DNA of 64,000 nucleotides. Source: an uncultured Bacteroidales bacterium. GTDB taxonomy: Bacteria > Bacteroidota > Bacteroidia > Bacteroidales > Paludibacteraceae. The DNA is taken from assembly GCA_902784585.1 (NCBI GenBank), contig CACZVM010000004.1, positions 1 to 64,000 of the forward strand, given 5' to 3'. Under the pieces are notes generated by a model. The model worked only from the letters and a program-made list of their open reading frames with translations, had not been told where the DNA came from and did not search any database. The position numbers and the translations under genes were made by a program. Positions 1 through 7,345 of the stretch are shown here, in pieces (the first letter of the stretch is position 1; every line of letters begins with the position of its first letter).

Positions 1-52
1 AACATTTTTCTACAGCTAACAGCCGTTCTTCATAAGTGTGTTTCTTATACAT
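1..52 (-). CDS. IS3-family transposase OrfA, N-terminal fragment (cut by window edge)
   Basis: Seventeen codons are visible, reading MYKKHTYEERLLAVEKC. This is the usual opening of IS150-type OrfA helix-turn-helix proteins, where a basic start is followed by a helix with a (Y/F)xxRLxxV pattern. The ATG lies 47 nt inside the putative terminal repeat, as expected for IS3 elements. OrfA binds the inverted repeats and is normally fused to the DDE domain of OrfB by frameshifting. Nothing further can be said because the rest is off-window. Confidence 0.5.
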   Translation of the reverse strand, partial: MYKKHTYEERLLAVEKC

Positions 53-99
53 AAAATAAACCCCAAAAGTTTTTTGTCTAACTTTCGGGGTTCATTTCA
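1..99 (-). mobile_element. End of an IS3-family (IS150-like) insertion sequence
   Basis: Only the outermost part of the element lies in the window. Read on the minus strand it begins near base 99 with TGAAATGAACCCC, continues through GAAAGTTAGACA, and reaches an ATG 47 bases in. The TG start and the CCC...AAAGTTxGACA inverted-repeat style are those of IS150-group IS3 elements. Bases 61-70 and 81-90 form a nearly perfect hairpin (one mismatch), which may block read-in transcription. The opposite end and the target duplication lie outside the window, so the boundary at 99 is an estimate. Confidence 0.55.
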
Positions 100-117
100 A
101 AAGGGCGCTTTTTTTTT

Positions 118-152
118 GATTTATGATTTAAGATTTAGGATTGCAAATTCTT
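118..152. repeat. Heptad array, gatttat/gatttaa type
   Basis: Five 7-nt units (gatttat, gatttaa, gatttag, gattgca, aattctt) lie just outside the IS end and downstream of the RhuM/Fic gene. A near copy of the first units is found at 3527-3561 upstream of murB, so similar arrays flank the RhuM/Fic-murA-murB block. Confidence 0.7.
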
Positions 153-177
153 AAATTTTATCTCTTTTTCTCTCTCA

Positions 178-218
178 TCCCGGTAGTCCCTGACGCAAGT
201 CAAACTATCGGGTGTCGT
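178..218. terminator. Possible terminator hairpin
   Basis: CCCGGTAGT and ACTATCGGG pair (one G-T wobble) around a loop of about 16 nt. A T-rich stretch follows on the plus strand. It lies just beyond the stop of the RhuM/Fic gene, but the T-run is on the wrong side for that gene, so its direction of action is uncertain. Confidence 0.35.
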
Positions 219-232
219 TTTTATAGTACCCT

Positions 233-1237
233 TTAGTTCTTTTGGTTAATCAAGTTTACTACTACTTTGACCATGGTGTCTTTTTCTTCTGTGCGGCTTT
301 CGGCAATCATAAGGGTTAGTGCGACAAGGGTATTGTCTGCCAGACGCTTGGTACCATCTTCGCGGTAGAGAATGCCGTTGTTGTTTAAAAACCATAGAAA
401 CAGCGTAGCCGCGATGCGTTTGTTTCCGTCTGAAAAGGAGTGGTTCTTAGTCACCAAATACAGCAACATCGCTGCTTTCTCTTCCACACTCGGATAGAGG
501 TCCTTGCCTCCAAAGGTCTGATAAATCTGACCTATACTGCTTTTGAACGAATCGTCTTTCTCGTTTCCGAACAACGTACTACCGCCGAATTTCTCACGCA
601 GCGCGCTAATCGTTTGCATAGCATTCTCGTACGTAGCATGGAATCGTTCTTCGGGTGTTGTCTCTTTGACCGTCAAACGCTCGTAATCATAGTTGTCAAG
701 CGTGTCCAGCGCGTACGTGTAATCCAAAACCACATCAAAAATAGCCTGTGTTTCATCCTCACTCTCCACCGCTTTGCTTTGTACCGTCCTTCCTACAATC
801 TGAACCAACTGCCGTAAATCCGACAACTGCTCACGACGAATCTTTTCGTTGATGGCATAGCCTTTGACAATAAATTCTTTTAGAATCTTTGTTGACCACT
901 GTCGGAAAGCGATAGCACGCTTGGAGTTAACGCGGTATCCAATGGATAGAATCATATCCAAATTGTAAAAATCCAAATAACGTACAATTGTACGTTTACC
1001 TTCAATTTGAACTGTTTCCATTTTGGAAACTGTTGCGACCGGATTTAATTCTTCCTGACTAAATATATTGGCTATATGCTTGGAAACTGCAGCTTTTTTC
1101 ACACCAAACAATTCAGCAATTTGCTTTTGTGTCAGCCATACGGTTTCGTTCTCCATGCGCACATCGAGTTGTATCGTGTTGTCTTCTGCTCGATAGATGA
1201 TAATCTCGCCTCTATTTTCTATAGGTTTCTCGTTCAT
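233..1237 (-). CDS. RhuM-family DNA-binding protein with C-terminal Fic/Doc domain
   Basis: The protein has 334 residues from the chosen ATG. The N-terminal half matches the RhuM/COG3943 family: a helix-turn-helix region around WLTQKQIAELFGV, followed by YLDFYNLDMILSIGYRV. The C-terminal third carries the Fic-fold motif HSFSDGNKR at about residues 266-274. Having K rather than G at the eighth motif position resembles Doc toxins, which phosphorylate EF-Tu, more than AMP-transferring Fic enzymes. No separate antitoxin ORF is adjacent, so the N-terminal domain may provide autoregulation. A longer GTG start at 1285 would overlap murA by GTGA, but it lies upstream of a palindrome that looks like an operator. 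The toxin role is inference. Confidence 0.85.
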   Translation of the reverse strand: MNEKPIENRGEIIIYRAEDNTIQLDVRMENETVWLTQKQIAELFGVKKAAVSKHIANIFSQEELNPVATVSKMETVQIEGKRTIVRYLDFYNLDMILSIGYRVNSKRAIAFRQWSTKILKEFIVKGYAINEKIRREQLSDLRQLVQIVGRTVQSKAVESEDETQAIFDVVLDYTYALDTLDNYDYERLTVKETTPEERFHATYENAMQTISALREKFGGSTLFGNEKDDSFKSSIGQIYQTFGGKDLYPSVEEKAAMLLYLVTKNHSFSDGNKRIAATLFLWFLNNNGILYREDGTKRLADNTLVALTLMIAESRTEEKDTMVKVVVNLINQKN

Positions 1238-1259
1238 ACATATTCTCTTTTCTTGGGTA

Positions 1260-1274
1260 GTGCAAATTTTGCAC
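1260..1274. promoter_or_regulatory. Perfect 7-1-7 palindrome upstream of the RhuM/Fic gene
   Basis: GTGCAAATTTTGCAC is a perfect inverted repeat centred on base 1267, about 23 nt upstream of the ATG at 1237 and just after the murA stop. Its position and symmetry suit an operator bound by the helix-turn-helix half of the downstream protein. That function is inferred only from position. Confidence 0.35.
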
Positions 1275-1281
1275 ATACCAA

Positions 1282-2589
1282 TCACTCCTCTCTCCTTATG
1301 CAGGCACCGATGGCGTTGAGGCGGTGCTCGATATCCTCATATCCGCGGTCGATTTGGTCGATGTGGTCGATACGGGACGTGCCTTCGGCAGACATGGCGG
1401 CAATGAGCATGGCTATACCTGCACGGATGTCTGGCGAAGTCATGTTATTGCGTTTGAGCTGGCGGGTATGATCATGACCAACTACAACTGCACGGTGAGG
1501 ATCACAGAGGATAATCTGTGCGCCCATGTCAATCAGTTTATCTACAAAGAACAAACGAGACTCAAACATCTTCTGGTGGATGAGCACAGAGCCTTTCGCC
1601 TGTGTGGCAACCACGAGAAGAACAGACAGCAAGTCCGGCGTCAAGCCCGGCCACGGGGCATCGGCGACCGTAAGAATAGAGCCATCGAGGAAGGATTCTA
1701 TCTGATAGTGCTCTTGCGCCGGAATGACAAGATCGTCCCCTTCTTCCTCAATACGGATTCCCAGACGACGGAAAGCATCGGGAATGATTCCAAGGTCTTT
1801 TATTCCCGCCTCTTTGATACGCAGTTCAGAACCGGTGATAGCCGCCATGCCGATAAACGAACCGACCTCAATCATATCCGGCAGGAGTTTATGTTGTGCG
1901 CCGTGGAGCGATTTCACACCTTCGATGGTCAACAAGTTTGAGCCAACTCCGCTGATCTTCGCGCCCATGTTATTCAAGAGACGGCAAAGTTGCTGCACGT
2001 ACGGTTCGCAGGCTGCATTGTAGATGGTAGTGGTTCCTTCGGCAAGGACAGAAGCCATAATAATGTTCGCCGTTCCGGTGACAGAAGCCTCGTCGAGCAG
2101 CATGTATGCGCCTTTGAGATGCTTGCCGTCAAAACGGTATGCCAGCAAGTCTTGGTCGTACGTAAAAGTAGCGCCGAGGTTCACCATGCCTTGGAAATGG
2201 GTATCGAGACGGCGACGACCGATCTTATCACCACCGGGTTTGGCGTAGGTCACTTCGCCCAGACGTGCCAAGAGAGGACCGATCAACATGACCGAACCAC
2301 GCAGTTTATTGCATTTCTTGAGGAAATCGGCAGAACGCAAATACGCCGTGTCGAGGTTAGAAGCCGTAAAAGCGAACTTGCCTTTGGAGAGCTTCTCTAC
2401 CGTCACGCCGATAGATGCGAGCAGGTCGATGAGGTTATTCACATCCAATATATTCGGGAGGTTGTCAATAACGACCGTCTCCTTGGTCAACAGAACAGCG
2501 CAGAGCACTTGAAGCGCCTCATTCTTAGCGCCTTGCGGGGTGATAGAGCCATGTAATTTATGTCCGCCTTCTACTACAAAACTTGCCAT
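1282..2589 (-). CDS. murA: UDP-N-acetylglucosamine 1-carboxyvinyltransferase MurA
   Basis: First committed step of peptidoglycan synthesis: transfer of enolpyruvate from PEP to UDP-GlcNAc in the cytoplasm. The 435-residue length is normal. The substrate-binding pair Lys22-Asn23 lies in QGAKNEAL, and the family signature KLRGSVMLIGP is present. The catalytic-loop motif usually written PGGCxIG reads KPGGDKIGRRR here, so the fosfomycin-target cysteine (Cys115 in E. coli) is replaced by Asp121. The gene starts 1 nt after the murB stop, forming a murB-murA pair, and is followed by the RhuM/Fic gene. Confidence 0.96.
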   Translation of the reverse strand: MASFVVEGGHKLHGSITPQGAKNEALQVLCAVLLTKETVVIDNLPNILDVNNLIDLLASIGVTVEKLSKGKFAFTASNLDTAYLRSADFLKKCNKLRGSVMLIGPLLARLGEVTYAKPGGDKIGRRRLDTHFQGMVNLGATFTYDQDLLAYRFDGKHLKGAYMLLDEASVTGTANIIMASVLAEGTTTIYNAACEPYVQQLCRLLNNMGAKISGVGSNLLTIEGVKSLHGAQHKLLPDMIEVGSFIGMAAITGSELRIKEAGIKDLGIIPDAFRRLGIRIEEEGDDLVIPAQEHYQIESFLDGSILTVADAPWPGLTPDLLSVLLVVATQAKGSVLIHQKMFESRLFFVDKLIDMGAQIILCDPHRAVVVGHDHTRQLKRNNMTSPDIRAGIAMLIAAMSAEGTSRIDHIDQIDRGYEDIEHRLNAIGACIRREE

Positions 2590-2590
2590 A

Positions 2591-3520
2591 TTAGATGTAA
2601 TTTACTTCGGGGTGAATATCTATATTGAATTTCTCTTTGACGCTTGCGCTGACCTGCGCCGCGAGGGCGATGATGTCCTCGGGCGTGGCGTGGTTGGCGT
2701 TGACGATGACCAGCGGTTGTTTAGGCCACACTTGCGCGCCGCCGAGCGTCTTGCCTTTCCATCCGCATTGCTCAATAAGCCAAGCAGCCGGTATTTTCAC
2801 ACCTTGCGGCGAGGAGAAATTAGGCATGTCAGGGTACAATTTAAGAAGTTCGTTCGCTTGCTCTTCGGGGATGAAGGGGTTCATGAAGAACGAGCCGGCA
2901 GAACCTACTTCGCCGACCGTAGGCAGTTTCGCCATGCGCGTCTGGATGATCTCCTCGCGGGTCTTGGATGCCTCGCCGGGTTTGACCTTATAGACCACCG
3001 AAGTGACGATATACTTACCTTTCAGTTCGTGTTTGAAAATACTATCCCTATAACCAAACTTACACTCCTCGTTGCTGAACACTCGTTCTTCCTGCGTCTC
3101 CACATCCATCGTATAAACGCGCTCAATCACATCTTTCGCTTCTACGCCGTACGCCCCGACATTCTGTACTGCCGAAGCCCCCACTTCGCCCGGGATGAGA
3201 CTCAGTTTCTCCATGCCGCAGTATGCCATATCGGTCAGTTGGGCAATGAGATCATCGAGCCGCAAGCCATTCTGCGCTTCCACCGTCTCATCGTCTATAA
3301 AACGTGCACGAGCCATGCCGGAATGCAAAATTATTCCGTTGAAATCGCGGGTAAAGAGCAGGTTTGACCCCTGCCCGATATGCAGGATCTGCTCGCCTTT
3401 ATGCTCTTTCAGCACTTGCCGCAACTCGTCCAGTGAGTAGTACTCGATGAACAGCCGCGCCTTGGCGTCCAGGCCGAAGGTGTTGTAGGGCAGAAGGGAT
3501 ATGTTTTCCTTAGTGGACAT
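2591..3520 (-). CDS. murB: UDP-N-acetylenolpyruvoylglucosamine reductase MurB
   Basis: FAD- and NADPH-dependent reduction of the MurA product to UDP-MurNAc. The 309 residues show NTFGLDAKAR at the N-terminus, the FAD-binding GQGSNLLFT, IPGEVGASAVQNVGAYGVE, and GSAGSFFMNPF with the catalytic serine region, then IPAAWLIEQCGWKG. The ATG at 3520 is the first start in a good N-terminal context. It lies directly upstream of murA and is probably co-transcribed. No clear -7/-33 pair was found in front of it; a heptad array occupies that space. Confidence 0.96.
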   Translation of the reverse strand: MSTKENISLLPYNTFGLDAKARLFIEYYSLDELRQVLKEHKGEQILHIGQGSNLLFTRDFNGIILHSGMARARFIDDETVEAQNGLRLDDLIAQLTDMAYCGMEKLSLIPGEVGASAVQNVGAYGVEAKDVIERVYTMDVETQEERVFSNEECKFGYRDSIFKHELKGKYIVTSVVYKVKPGEASKTREEIIQTRMAKLPTVGEVGSAGSFFMNPFIPEEQANELLKLYPDMPNFSSPQGVKIPAAWLIEQCGWKGKTLGGAQVWPKQPLVIVNANHATPEDIIALAAQVSASVKEKFNIDIHPEVNYI

Positions 3521-3526
3521 TTTTTG

Positions 3527-3561
3527 GATTTATGATTTAAGATTGCAAATTTAAGATTTTA
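3527..3561. repeat. Heptad array upstream of murB
   Basis: Units gatttat, gatttaa, gattgca, aatttaa, gatttta lie immediately before the murB start. The first 18 bases are shared with the array at 118-152. Confidence 0.65.
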
Positions 3562-3593
3562 TTTAATCAAAAAAATTATAAAGAAAAACCTTA

Positions 3594-3706
3594 TGAAGGC
3601 TTTAGCGTGAGACGCTTATGTGTATTATATGCCAGGCCGTCTTCGTAAGCAAGCTTCCAAGCCGCTCTGACATCTTAATCCACACTCTGACGAGTTAAAG
3701 CCTTCA
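3594..3706. other. Inverted repeat enclosing a possible structured RNA
   Basis: An 11-bp perfect inverted repeat (TGAAGGCTTTA at 3594-3604, TAAAGCCTTCA at 3696-3706) encloses 91 nt that include a small GCGT/ACGC hairpin. It occupies the 368-nt gene-free space between nadE and murB. No ORF, tRNA or known motif was recognised in it. Confidence 0.4.
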
Positions 3707-3719
3707 ACGGCCAAAAAAT

Positions 3720-3804
3720 ACAAAAAATAATTATGCATCATCGGATCTCATGTTCAAAAATATCAGATCAGCCAACGGACAAAAAATAATTATGCATCAT
3801 CGGA
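3720..3804. repeat. 26-bp direct repeat in the nadE-murB spacer
   Basis: A perfect 26-bp repeat, beginning ACAAAAAATAATTATGCATC, occurs at 3720-3745 and 3779-3804, 59 bp apart. Each copy contains ATGCAT and ends in ATCGGA. It could be a regulatory repeat or the scar of a duplication. Confidence 0.7.
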
Positions 3805-3856
3805 CGTAATCATAAAATAAAATATTTTTTTTATAATTTTTTGGTTTAATATATTT

Positions 3857-3891
3857 AATTTTTAATTTTGAATTTTTAATTTTTAATTTCA
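3857..3891. repeat. Heptad array at the nadE 3' end
   Basis: Five units of the aattttt/aattttg type abut nadE. The nadE stop codon (minus-strand TGA at 3889-3891) lies in the last unit. Confidence 0.65.
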
Positions 3892-5820
3892 GATACAACA
3901 TGTATCTGACGGCATTCTCCAGTCTCCACGAGGAGATAATGAAACATTTACTACTTTCGGCCCGTCTGGCATGGCGGAACGCTTGAACTGCTGGGTGCAG
4001 AAGCGATGCATGAAGGTATTGAGCCACTTGTCGATGGTGGCAGCGTCGTAGCGGTCCTCGAAGGCCTGCTGGGCCATATAGCTGATCTTCTCGCGGGTGA
4101 AGCCGAAGCGCATGAAATAGTACAGGAAGAAATCATGCAGGTCGTACGGTCCCACCTTGTCTTCGGTCTTCTGCGCTATCTGTCCGTTGGCGTCGGTAGG
4201 CAGCAGTTCGGGCGAGACAGGTGTGTCGACGATGTCGAGCAGGATAGAGCGCAGCGGGTCGGCGTAGAGGTTCTCCGCCGCATAGCGGACGAGATAGCGG
4301 ACGAGGGTCTTGGGGATGCCGGCATTGACGCTGTACATCGACATCTGGTCGCCGTTGTAGGTACACCAGCCGAGTGCGAGTTCGCTCAGGTCGCCTGTGC
4401 CGACCACCAGTCCGTTGAGCTGGTTGGCAATATCCATGAGCGTCATCGTACGTACGCGTGCCTGTGCGTTCTCATAGGTAGCATCGTGGACGTTCATGTC
4501 GTGGCATATGTCGTGCAAGTGCTGCGTGGTGACCTCGCGTATGCTGATCTCGCGATGGGTGATACCCAGCTGCTCCATGAGGTGGAGTGCGTTCTGATAG
4601 GTGCGGTCGCTGGTTCCGAAGCCGGGCATGGTGACACCCACCACCCTGCTGCGGTCGTAGCCCAGCACATCGGCCGTCTGGACGCAGACGAGCAGGGCGA
4701 GCGTGCTGTCGAGGCCACCGGAGATGCCGATGACCACCGTCTCTGCGTGGGTGTGCTCCCATCGGCGTGCCAGCGCGGAGGTCTGGATGGAGAACACATC
4801 CATGCAGTACTGGTCCTCCTTGCCCTTCTTAGGCAAGAAAGGCATGGGCGAGAACGTACGGTGGATAGGCTGGGTGAACTCCTCCTCGCGCTCTATCGGC
4901 GCGACGTTGATATGGCGGTAGTGGCCCTGTTTGTCCTTCGTGAAATTGGTGTTGCGCTGGCGGTCGGTACGCAGCCGCTCGATGTCGAGTTCCTGAATGA
5001 TCATCGTGTTTTCGCGCTGGAACCGTTCTCCCGTGGTCAGGATATCCCCGTTCTCTGCGATATAGGTACTACCGGAGAAGACCACGTCGGTGGTGGACTC
5101 GCCTACGCCGGAGGAGGTATAGACATACCCGCAGTGGACGCGTGCGCTCTGCTGCTTGATCATCTGTTTGCGGAAGATATGCTTGCCGATGATGCAGTTG
5201 GACGAGGAGAGGTTGAAGATGATCTCCGCCCCCTGGATAGCCAGTTGGGTGGACGGCGGGAGCGGACTCCAGAGGTCTTCGCATATCTCTATACCGAAGG
5301 TATAGTTGCGTGTGCAGAAGAGCAGGTCGGTTCCGAAAGGCACTTCTCCACTCCATATCTCTATCTTAGGAATACGAGGCGCTATGCCCCCGGGCGTATA
5401 CTCGCGCGCGGCGCGTCCGGACGTGAACCAGCGTTTCTCGTAGAACTCACCGGTGTTAGGCAGGTTGACCTTGGGGACGACACCCATCACCTCGCCGTCG
5501 GTGATGACGAAGGCGCAGTTGAACAGGTCGTTGTCCACCTGGAGTGGTGCGCCAACGAGGACGATGATAGCCTTGCCGCGCGTGTAGGTACAGATACTCT
5601 CAAGTTCGCGCAGGCTGGACTGCTGTAGGGCCTGGGTGAAAAAGAGATCGGCACAGGTATAGCCCGTCAGGCTCAACTCGGGAAAACAGATCACTTCCAC
5701 TCCTTCGGCAATAGCCTCGTCGATCTGAAGCTTGATCTGCTCCGCATTGTAGCGGCAATCAGCCACGCGCATCGTCGGCACTGCAGCCGCCACACGCACA
5801 AATCCAAAATTGGTATTCAT
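3889..5820 (-). CDS. nadE: Glutamine-dependent NAD+ synthetase
   Basis: Makes NAD+ from nicotinic acid adenine dinucleotide, with ammonia produced from glutamine by an N-terminal nitrilase-type domain. From the ATG at 5820 the protein has 643 residues. The glutaminase triad is visible as Glu48 (FPELSLTGY), Lys117 (VPKVNLPN) and Cys180 (IEICEDLW). The synthetase ATP-binding motif SGGLDS is at 367-372. A longer reading frame begins at 5856, but the promoter -7 box (5846-5853) lies downstream of that codon, so 5820 is the start, with a leader of about 20 nt. Confidence 0.96.
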   Translation of the reverse strand: MNTNFGFVRVAAAVPTMRVADCRYNAEQIKLQIDEAIAEGVEVICFPELSLTGYTCADLFFTQALQQSSLRELESICTYTRGKAIIVLVGAPLQVDNDLFNCAFVITDGEVMGVVPKVNLPNTGEFYEKRWFTSGRAAREYTPGGIAPRIPKIEIWSGEVPFGTDLLFCTRNYTFGIEICEDLWSPLPPSTQLAIQGAEIIFNLSSSNCIIGKHIFRKQMIKQQSARVHCGYVYTSSGVGESTTDVVFSGSTYIAENGDILTTGERFQRENTMIIQELDIERLRTDRQRNTNFTKDKQGHYRHINVAPIEREEEFTQPIHRTFSPMPFLPKKGKEDQYCMDVFSIQTSALARRWEHTHAETVVIGISGGLDSTLALLVCVQTADVLGYDRSRVVGVTMPGFGTSDRTYQNALHLMEQLGITHREISIREVTTQHLHDICHDMNVHDATYENAQARVRTMTLMDIANQLNGLVVGTGDLSELALGWCTYNGDQMSMYSVNAGIPKTLVRYLVRYAAENLYADPLRSILLDIVDTPVSPELLPTDANGQIAQKTEDKVGPYDLHDFFLYYFMRFGFTREKISYMAQQAFEDRYDAATIDKWLNTFMHRFCTQQFKRSAMPDGPKVVNVSLSPRGDWRMPSDTCCI

Positions 5821-5845
5821 ATATCCAAACGCTATAAATAGTGCG

Positions 5846-5876
5846 CAAAGGTACACAAAAATTCACATATATGCAA
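5846..5876 (-). promoter_or_regulatory. nadE promoter
   Basis: Minus strand: TTG (5874-5876), 20-nt spacer beginning CATATATG, then TACCTTTG (5846-5853). It fixes the nadE start at 5820. Confidence 0.75.
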
Positions 5877-5914
5877 TAAAAATGCATAAAAAATTCATTT
5901 TTTTCGCAAAATAT

Positions 5915-5945
5915 TTGGTCATATCAAAAAAAAGCAGTACTTTTG
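5915..5945 (+). promoter_or_regulatory. tRNA-Glu promoter
   Basis: TTG at 5915-5917, 20-nt spacer, TACTTTTG at 5938-5945, reading toward the tRNA. The predicted 5' leader before the tRNA is about 115 nt. Confidence 0.75.
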
Positions 5946-5974
5946 CACCCGGTTTTCGCCCAGATGACGTAAAT

Positions 5975-6037
5975 GCCCTTTTGGGCGGAGGCCAGAAAAT
6001 GCGATAAAGCGTGTTGAAGCCCTTTTGGGCAGAGGCC
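5975..6037 (+). repeat. Two near-identical hairpin repeats in the tRNA-Glu leader
   Basis: GCCCTTTTGGGC followed by (G/A)GAGGCC occurs at 5975-5993 and 6019-6037, differing at one base. Each forms a GCCC/GGGC hairpin. A third hairpin, CTCCCGTTTAACGGGAG, lies at about 6043-6059, just before the tRNA. They may guide processing of the precursor. Confidence 0.6.
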
Positions 6038-6067
6038 GCTTCTCCCGTTTAACGGGAGACCGCTCTG

Positions 6068-6140
6068 GGTGCTATCGTCTAGTGGCCTAGGACAACGGCC
6101 TCTCACGCCGTAAACCCCGGTTCGAGTCCGGGTAGCACTA
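6068..6140 (+). tRNA. tRNA-Glu (anticodon CUC)
   Basis: The 73 nt fold as a cloverleaf. The acceptor is GGTGCTA/TAGCACT (first pair G-U). The D-arm has the GTCTAGTGGCCTAGGAC sequence typical of tRNA-Glu. The anticodon stem is ACGGC/GCCGT around CTCTCAC, giving anticodon CTC. The T-arm is CCCGG-TTCGAGT-CCGGG, with discriminator A6140. CCA is not encoded. It has its own promoter and a terminator immediately behind it. Confidence 0.93.
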
Positions 6141-6264
6141 CTGAAAAAAGCCTGCAATTCGCAGGTTTTTTTGTGCTACCAACGGCTCGAATCCGGGGGT
6201 TCTTAGCCCCTAAAGGGGCACGATTATTGCTTTGAAAGCAATTTACGAGTCCGGGTAGCACTAC
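6123..6264 (+). repeat. Duplicated tRNA 3' end (att-like scar)
   Basis: The last 19 bases of the tRNA region (6123-6141, starting CGAGTCCGGGTAGCAC) recur perfectly at 6246-6264. Between them lie the terminator, a second T-arm-like fragment (GGCTCGAATCC), a GCCCC-TAAA-GGGGC hairpin and the 7-1-7 palindrome at 6227-6241. A duplicated tRNA 3' end is the usual footprint of tyrosine-recombinase integration, but no integrase is nearby. Partial duplication of a tRNA gene is the alternative. Confidence 0.6.
6143..6172 (+). terminator. Intrinsic terminator after tRNA-Glu
   Basis: CCTGC-AATTC-GCAGG flanked by an A-run and a run of seven Ts. It directly follows the tRNA. Confidence 0.85.
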
Positions 6265-6321
6265 AAAAGAAGGTGAAAGGTGGGGGTGGATAATTTTTTT
6301 TGCAAAAAATTGAATAAATAT

Positions 6322-6352
6322 TTGCACGGATGAAATAATTTTAGTATCTTTG
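6322..6352 (+). promoter_or_regulatory. Promoter of the outer-membrane protein gene
   Basis: TTG at 6322-6324, 20-nt spacer, TATCTTTG at 6345-6352. The ATG at 6393 follows with a leader of about 35 nt. Confidence 0.75.
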
Positions 6353-6392
6353 CACCCCGTAAAGTGTTAACACGAGAAAGTCAATTTAATCC

Positions 6393-7313
6393 ATGAAAAG
6401 TTTCCGACACAGACTCCTATTGCTTTTGGGCTTGATTTTGTTAGGATTGCCGGTGATGATGGCAGCGAAGAAATCGCCTACTACGCGCGTGGTATGGAAC
6501 GAGAAGCAAAACAAGCGGACGGGTTTGTACACTACTAACAACTACTTTATCTCCAACGGCGTGAGCGTGAACCTCAACGCTATGTACTACTTCGGTGATG
6601 TCGATAACGAGGGCATGGCTTTCTCAGGAGGATTCAATTCGGACAACCTCAGTTACGGCGGATCGATCGTGCTGGGCAATCATATGCCCATCAGTAGGCA
6701 CTGCAACATGCGTTACACCCTGATGGTAGGTACGCTGAACGGCAACAACAAGGCGAAATTTGACCGTCTGGCTGAGCCTCGCGACGACTATCGTAAGTTC
6801 CAGTCGGTGCTGCTGCAGCCGGCCGTAGGTGTGGAGTGCTATCCGTTCAGTAATGCAGGTTTCTACGTGTATGGTGGTCTGGCGCTGACCATGAGCTTCA
6901 TCACCAACTATGAGTTCTACTACTACGCCCGTCATGAGGGCACGTCGCAGAAGACGCGCGAAGTGGTACGCGGCAAGACCTTCGGCTTCCTGCCGATGGT
7001 GCAAGTGGGAATAGGCTATACATGGAAACTGGTGGAGCAGTGGACCATCGGCGTGGAGATCATGCTGCAAGAGGGTCTGGTGGACACCAAATATATGAAC
7101 CTGGACGGTTGGCCCATGGCCGCTTCGCAGAACAGCGCAGGCGTAGATCTGGGTACCAGCTTCGGTACGTACGTCAACCGCTACGGTAAGAAAGACATCC
7201 ACTGGAACGACGGTTGGTTCCAGGTAGGTATCACGATAGGTTACCACTGGCGCAACTGCGAGCGCTGTCGTATATTGAACAACTATCAAAATATACGCGG
7301 GCGTCGCCGTTAA
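6393..7313 (+). CDS. Putative outer-membrane beta-barrel protein
   Basis: The protein has 306 residues with a clear signal peptide (basic n-region KSFRHR, Leu-rich core, MMAAKK cleavage region). The mature part has alternating aromatic and polar strands (YGGSIVLGNHM, AGFYVYGGLALTMSF, VQVGIGYTWKL, FQVGITIGYHWRN) typical of small 8-12-strand porin-like barrels in Bacteroidota. Its substrate or role cannot be read from sequence. It is a monocistronic unit with its own promoter and a strong terminator. Confidence 0.7.
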   Translation: MKSFRHRLLLLLGLILLGLPVMMAAKKSPTTRVVWNEKQNKRTGLYTTNNYFISNGVSVNLNAMYYFGDVDNEGMAFSGGFNSDNLSYGGSIVLGNHMPISRHCNMRYTLMVGTLNGNNKAKFDRLAEPRDDYRKFQSVLLQPAVGVECYPFSNAGFYVYGGLALTMSFITNYEFYYYARHEGTSQKTREVVRGKTFGFLPMVQVGIGYTWKLVEQWTIGVEIMLQEGLVDTKYMNLDGWPMAASQNSAGVDLGTSFGTYVNRYGKKDIHWNDGWFQVGITIGYHWRNCERCRILNNYQNIRGRRR

Positions 7314-7345
7314 GCTCTGCTCGCGTATAAGAGAAAGGACTGATA

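Noticed and set aside
4006-5628. 540-codon open frame opposite nadE on the plus strand
   Set aside because: It is antisense to a gene with intact catalytic motifs. The product is rich in Arg, Val, His and Glu with no domain pattern, as expected from the mirror of high-GC third positions.
5821-5856. Upstream nadE start
   Set aside because: It would place the start codon upstream of the -7 element of the only visible promoter.
6173-6264. Second tRNA on the minus strand
   Set aside because: GTGCTACC/GGTAGCAC could form an acceptor-like stem, but the D- and anticodon arms are missing and the T-arm bases do not match the conserved positions.
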